From Candidatus Desulforudis audaxviator MP104C (GTDB taxonomy: Bacteria; Bacillota; Desulfotomaculia; Desulfotomaculales; Desulforudaceae), in NCBI RefSeq assembly GCF_000018425.1, contig NC_010424.1:1240001-1304000 (forward strand): a stretch of DNA of 64,000 nucleotides, written 5' to 3'. A model generated the notes under the pieces. The model did no database searches and was not told where the DNA came from. It worked only from the letters and a program-made list of their open reading frames with translations. Numbering within the stretch: position 1 is the first letter of the stretch; the number at the start of each line of letters is the position of its first letter. This document shows positions 60,203 to 64,000 of the stretch, piece after piece. Made by a program: the position numbers and the translations under genes.

Positions 60203-61921
60203 TCAACGGGTGCCGATCCCGATCTCGCGCCGCAGGCCGCGCGCCTCGGTGCCGCCGTTATCCACGGCGTTAACCTGAAGGTAATGCCGTCCGGAGCAAA
60301 GGGGCTCACGCACCAGGCACCGCAACATAAGCTTCAGACCGTCCCAGTGGGAGTCCAGTTCAAAAAAGCGGGTCAATTCCTCAACCGGATAGTTGTTGAT
60401 CCAAAACCGTACGGTGACCGGGTTGATCCCTTTTTCGGGAGACGGGCGGTCCAGAGCGACCCCCGGCACGATTTTCACCCACAGTTCCCCCCGTTCCAGC
60501 ATCCACCTCAGCCGATCTTTTTCATCCAGTCCGGCGGGACCCGCGAAATCCACGACCGGCTGCAACAGCCGGCGGAAGCGCTCTCTTGGGGCCTCCAGAT
60601 CGCCTGCCTCGCCCCCGATCAACTCCTCTAGAAAACCCCAAAGCGCCGGATCCGGATAAAGACTTTCCGCCAGCCCCCAGAACCATCTGGCAGCCCCATA
60701 ATGCGCCAGCTCCTTAACAAGACAGGCGCGTACGTCGATGAGCCCCCACAGCAGGCGCAGGTTGGCGGCGCCATCACACGTGGTCAGCCGTCTAATCAAT
60801 TCGGGGGTCAGATACTCCCCCACCCGGCGGAAGACATCAAAGAAGGCCGTTCCGGACCGCCCAAACTCTCGAATCTCTAAGGGTGGCGTTAACGTCCCCG
60901 GCCGGCATTCCGCACGGCGCGCCAGTTCCTTGATTTCCGCAAAGCTCTTGCAGAACAGCCCGTTGACGATTTTCGCCACGCATAATTCCAGGTAATCCGG
61001 CTTCTGGGCCGCCGCCGGACCAATACTCTTGCGCAGTGTCTCCACAAGCCAGGGATACCGGTGCAGAAGCAACTCGACAAACACACACTGACCCCGGATC
61101 AGAGTGTTAAAGTCCCTCTTCAGCACTTCCACATCTTCCGGAGGAATTCTGGCCGTCACTCCGTGAAAACGCTCCGAGGCGGCCGTAAGGAGGTTATGTC
61201 GCCGCCCTTTTCCGGGATAGGTGTGGAAAAGCTCCACCCGGTTGTGCCGCCTCAAGTGTTCCGCGCTGTCCAACAGCAGGATGTCGTGGGCGAATTCAAT
61301 CAACGCGTGGTCGACCAACCGATATAAGGCCAGGATTTCCGGGAAGAACCAAGCGCCCAGAACCTGGTGGGCGTTGGAGTACCCCGAGAAAATCTCGCTC
61401 CCGTCCGGCTCGGTAGCGGGGTCTAAGACCGGCCCCCCCTGCCGGTCGACCGGAATGTAGTGGGCGTACCAGTCCGCCAACTGGTGGGAAAGCCAGCCGC
61501 AGGCAACCACGAAATCCCGCTCCGGGTAGGTAATCTCCCGGTTCCCCCGGGCCGCCTCCAGCCATTCGTCGATTAACGTGTAACCAAAAACGGGAATACC
61601 CCGGGCGTGATCGGGGTGGTAATTGTGGGCATAATCGTAGATGGACGTGCCGCCGGATCCGAGATGGTACAGCGAAATCACGTCGGCGCTGTTGCCGGCG
61701 AAGAAGTAGGTCTCCCGATGGGACGAGAGCCGGGCCAAAATCTCCGGGTTAACCCTGCCGTTGCCCCGGTCCCGTTCCTCCCGGGCGCGCTCAAGAGCCC
61801 ATTTGTTAAGCAGGGGGTGGGTAGCAGGACCCCAGCCCAACACCGGCAGGAGCGGCAACACTAGGACCCGGGTCAGAAAGGCTTTCAACCAAAACCGGAA
61901 AACCTTCAACGCCAAAACCAT
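60203..61921 (-). CDS. Zinc-dependent phospholipase C-like protein with N-terminal membrane segment
   Basis: 572 residues. An N-terminal hydrophobic stretch (FRFWLKAFLTRVLVLPLLPVL) leads directly to the family signature GWGPATHPLLNKWALERA, then ETYFFAGNSADVISLYH, YDYAHNYHPDHA, FVVACGWLSHQLADWYAHYIP, spaced His/Asp residues that match the zinc ligands of the zinc-dependent phospholipase C family (PF00882). A long C-terminal region (about 330-572) is unassigned. Substrate unknown. Start set at ATG 61921; a TTG six bases further in is better spaced from GGAAGGG. Divergent from the metallophosphoesterase gene. Confidence 0.8.
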   Translation of the reverse strand: MVLALKVFRFWLKAFLTRVLVLPLLPVLGWGPATHPLLNKWALERAREERDRGNGRVNPEILARLSSHRETYFFAGNSADVISLYHLGSGGTSIYDYAHNYHPDHARGIPVFGYTLIDEWLEAARGNREITYPERDFVVACGWLSHQLADWYAHYIPVDRQGGPVLDPATEPDGSEIFSGYSNAHQVLGAWFFPEILALYRLVDHALIEFAHDILLLDSAEHLRRHNRVELFHTYPGKGRRHNLLTAASERFHGVTARIPPEDVEVLKRDFNTLIRGQCVFVELLLHRYPWLVETLRKSIGPAAAQKPDYLELCVAKIVNGLFCKSFAEIKELARRAECRPGTLTPPLEIREFGRSGTAFFDVFRRVGEYLTPELIRRLTTCDGAANLRLLWGLIDVRACLVKELAHYGAARWFWGLAESLYPDPALWGFLEELIGGEAGDLEAPRERFRRLLQPVVDFAGPAGLDEKDRLRWMLERGELWVKIVPGVALDRPSPEKGINPVTVRFWINNYPVEELTRFFELDSHWDGLKLMLRCLVREPLCSGRHYLQVNAVDNGGTEARGLRREIGIGTR

Positions 61922-62053
61922 CCCTTCCAGCCCTGCCTTCCATCCTATGCAGTTGATCTGGTGAGGGGCACCTCGTGCCGGGTAGGAAAATCTACCACAT
62001 ACTGCAATTTGCCCTGGTTTCGGGGCCGTGGTATCTTTAACGCAAATGCGGTA

Positions 62054-63577
62054 ATGAGGATGAGGGGGAACTTGACCTTGCGCGGGTTCGTGGCCCGAAT
62101 TGCCGCCCGGCTTGCCGGTACCGGATGGCGCCTGGTCGCGGTTGAACTGCTGGCCGTTATTACTGGGGCGGTGTTCTTTGTGACGGTCTTCGGCCCGGCG
62201 GTATACGAGGTGCAGGGCGTCTTCTTCCGGGGCGAGCTGCGCCCGGTCCTGAACGGCCGGACAGTGCTGGAGATCCCGCCGGTCGGCAGTCTCACCGCCG
62301 ACACGCACCCCACCCCGATAGAGATTCAGATCACCGTACAGGGCGTGAGGCCGGATGTTATCGGCCGGCAACTATACCCCCAGGTGGATTCCAACCTGAT
62401 CAGCAACTTTGAATCAAAATCCCAGCAGACGCTCACGGCTTTCGCCGCCCGGCAAGTCGCCTTTGGGGCCCTGGGCGCGGTCATCATCTTTTGGGCCTTG
62501 GCCCGCCCCCCCTCGATCCGGCTCGTCCGGGCCGGAATCTACGGCGCCCTGCTCGTCGGGCTCACCCTGGGTCTGACCCTACATACCTATGACCGGTCGG
62601 CCTTCCGGGAGCCAGAGTACCATGGGGCCATCGCCGCCGCCCCGCGGGTCATGCACATGGCCGACCAGTTGCTGGATAAGCTTCAGGACTTTCAGAACAA
62701 GACTGATCTTCTGGTGAGCAACATCCAGATCCTTTCCGGACAGGTGGACCGGCTGTCTCTGTTGGGAACCGCCGGCGAGGAAAGCAACCGGCGGGTGCTG
62801 GTAATCGCAGACATTCATAACAATCCAGTCGGCCTTGACTTTGCTCAGGCCTTGGTCCATCACTTTCAGGTGGACACGGTTCTCGATGCCGGTGATCTGA
62901 CCGACTTCGGTTCCCCGCTCGAAGCGCAGGCGGCGGCCAAGCTGGCCGATTTGGGCGTGCCCTACGTCTTCGCGCCGGGCAACCACGATTCAACCGGGGT
63001 CATGGATTTTGTGCGGGGCCTTCCAAATGGGCTGTTGTTAAACGGTCGGGTCGAAGACGTCAAGGGAATCAAAATCCTGGGCTCTCCCGATCCCTGGGCT
63101 TACGTTGACGCGGTGACAGCCGTGGACGCCGACGAGGAGCGCCTGCTTCTGCAGGAACAGATCGACTGGCTGCGCGGCGAGTTTGACCGGGCGCAGACGA
63201 AGCCGGACATCCTGCTCGTGCACCACCCGGATGTGGCCCGGGCTTTCGCCGGCCAAATACCCATCCTCATCAGCGGCCACACCCATCGAACGGGATTCGA
63301 AAACCTGGAAGGCTCCTGGCACATCAACCCCGGCAGCACCGGTGCCGCCGGCCTGCGGGGACTGCAGTCCGCCTCGGAGATCCCCTACGCGGCGGTGATC
63401 ATCCACTTCGACGGCGCCGACCGTACCGCCATCCTGGCCGACTTCATTACCTATCACTCCCTTTCGGGCCGCTTCACGGTGGAGCGGCGGCTGATGGGTA
63501 AACCGAACGCCGAAAACGGGTCCACGTTCCAGGACCAGGAACCGCCGCTTCGCCCGCCCGTTCAAACCCGCCCTTAG
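62054..63577 (+). CDS. Membrane metallophosphoesterase
   Basis: About 507 residues. One N-terminal helix (WRLVAVELLAVITGAVFFVTVFG), an extracytoplasmic segment, two more helices (VAFGALGAVIIFWALA, AGIYGALLVGLTLGLTL), then a calcineurin-like phosphoesterase domain with all metal motifs: VIADIHNNP (D-x-H), VLDAGDLTD (GD), FAPGNHDS (GNHD), LLVHHPD, ISGHTHR (GHTH). Role unknown; nucleotide or lipid phosphate substrates are possible. Start uncertain between ATG 62054, ATG 62060 and nearby TTGs. Confidence 0.85.
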   Translation: MRMRGNLTLRGFVARIAARLAGTGWRLVAVELLAVITGAVFFVTVFGPAVYEVQGVFFRGELRPVLNGRTVLEIPPVGSLTADTHPTPIEIQITVQGVRPDVIGRQLYPQVDSNLISNFESKSQQTLTAFAARQVAFGALGAVIIFWALARPPSIRLVRAGIYGALLVGLTLGLTLHTYDRSAFREPEYHGAIAAAPRVMHMADQLLDKLQDFQNKTDLLVSNIQILSGQVDRLSLLGTAGEESNRRVLVIADIHNNPVGLDFAQALVHHFQVDTVLDAGDLTDFGSPLEAQAAAKLADLGVPYVFAPGNHDSTGVMDFVRGLPNGLLLNGRVEDVKGIKILGSPDPWAYVDAVTAVDADEERLLLQEQIDWLRGEFDRAQTKPDILLVHHPDVARAFAGQIPILISGHTHRTGFENLEGSWHINPGSTGAAGLRGLQSASEIPYAAVIIHFDGADRTAILADFITYHSLSGRFTVERRLMGKPNAENGSTFQDQEPPLRPPVQTRP

Positions 63578-63690
63578 ACTAATCCGGCCGAGCCCTCCGG
63601 GGTCGCTCCCCGGCCCGGCCCGGTATAGACTACCTGATCCTCGGAGAAGATAAGCAAGAATGCAAAACTTGTCATGGGGAGGGATCCGGC

Positions 63691-63949
63691 GTGGTCAATA
63701 TCACGATCTACTCCAACCAGGTGGAAGGCGCGACCTGAAGGAGCCTGCAGGCTTGGGCCGGGAAAGTCAAAGACAAATATGGTGACGCCGTCCAGGTGGA
63801 CGTGGTCCGGCTGCAGGACCGGAAACACAACGGCAATCCGGATACCCCGACGGCCCCGAACATTGCGGTTGACGGGCAACTGTTTGGGCAAACGCGTAAC
63901 CCTGAGTGAACTCGACCGGGTCGTGTCCGGCAGGCTCAAGGCACACTAG
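63691..63949 (+). pseudogene. Thioredoxin-like protein with in-frame UGA and a frameshift; pseudogene or selenoprotein
   Basis: GTG 63691 follows GGGGAGGG and opens VVNITIYSNQVEGAT, then UGA (63736-63738, codon 16), then RSLQAWAGKVKDKYGDAVQV and a thioredoxin-like run ending TPTAPNIAVDGQLFG. The UGA sits where such proteins carry a Cys after beta-1, so selenocysteine is possible. About 63882-63890 (TTTGGGCAAACG) the frame must shift by one to continue KRVTLSELDRVVSGRLKAH to the TAG at 63947; unshifted it ends at UGA 63907. RefSeq has, as I recall, a Sec-containing 'SaoT' thioredoxin-like family this could belong to; not verified. Two lesions favour decay or sequencing error, but a selenoprotein with one error fits too. 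Confidence 0.55.
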
Positions 63950-64000
63950 TTCCCGCCGGCTGTCGGCCGTCCGGCTGTACGCCGGCTTGGGACGCGTGGG

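Noticed and set aside
1-64000. Mobile elements, prophage or CRISPR arrays
   Set aside because: No transposase, integrase, phage gene, regularly spaced repeats or target-site duplications were seen anywhere in the window.

Overview
The window is GC-rich DNA from an endospore-forming, anaerobic Firmicute of the Peptococcaceae/Desulfotomaculum type; a 'Candidatus Desulforudis'-like organism is my best guess, but it is inferred from gene content, not from a search. The evidence for a spore-former is a spoIIA-sigF-spoVA block with dacF, plus spmA/spmB, ytfJ(gerW) and spoVB. Nearly all genes lie on the minus strand. No insertion sequence, prophage, integrase or CRISPR array was seen.

Layout. 1-7364: partial hisC and trpEGDCFBA, read leftwards from a sigma-A promoter through a leader with a TRAP-like (G/U)AG array and an attenuator. 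7372-13751: two HD-GYP genes, aroH, an unknown gene, rluB, spmB/spmA, ytfJ and a DUF2953 gene. 13822-21170: terminator, trpS, an M50 protease, a DHH-CBS-polyA-polymerase fusion with a decayed catalytic motif, lysA, and a stand-alone trpB2 with its own promoter.

21472-43494: the accessory heart of the window, fourteen tightly packed co-directional genes that look like one 22-kb operon. It has two CobN/BchH-type large chelatase subunits, a BchI-type AAA+ with a histidine-rich tail, a BchI-BchD fusion, a FecBCD-type importer (two binding proteins, one permease, one ATPase), two ABC-2 exporter modules (two ATPases, three permeases) and a large secreted stalk-domain protein. It starts at a good sigma-A promoter followed by a structured leader and an intrinsic terminator, so it is probably controlled by attenuation. 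The parts suggest import of a tetrapyrrole or metallophore, metal insertion or removal by the chelatase, and export of a product.

43574-48638: spoVAC-AD-AE, a dodecin, sigF-spoIIAB-spoIIAA and dacF, with recognisable sigma-H and sigma-G type promoters. 48681-53162: tRNA-Trp with a consensus promoter, a small zinc-ribbon membrane protein, an EF-G-like GTPase and spoVB. 53171-57120: surE, a ypmA-like small gene and a complete preQ0 set (folE, queE, queC, queD) with a DUF366 gene. 57190-64000: a TPR protein, deoC (possibly with a non-standard start codon), ddl, a zinc-phospholipase-C-like membrane protein, a membrane metallophosphoesterase, and a thioredoxin-like gene interrupted by an in-frame UGA and a frameshift.

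Tryptophan recurs in the window: the trp operon, aroH, trpB2, trpS and tRNA-Trp all lie within 49 kb. The aroH...trp...hisC order recalls the aromatic supraoperon of Bacillus.
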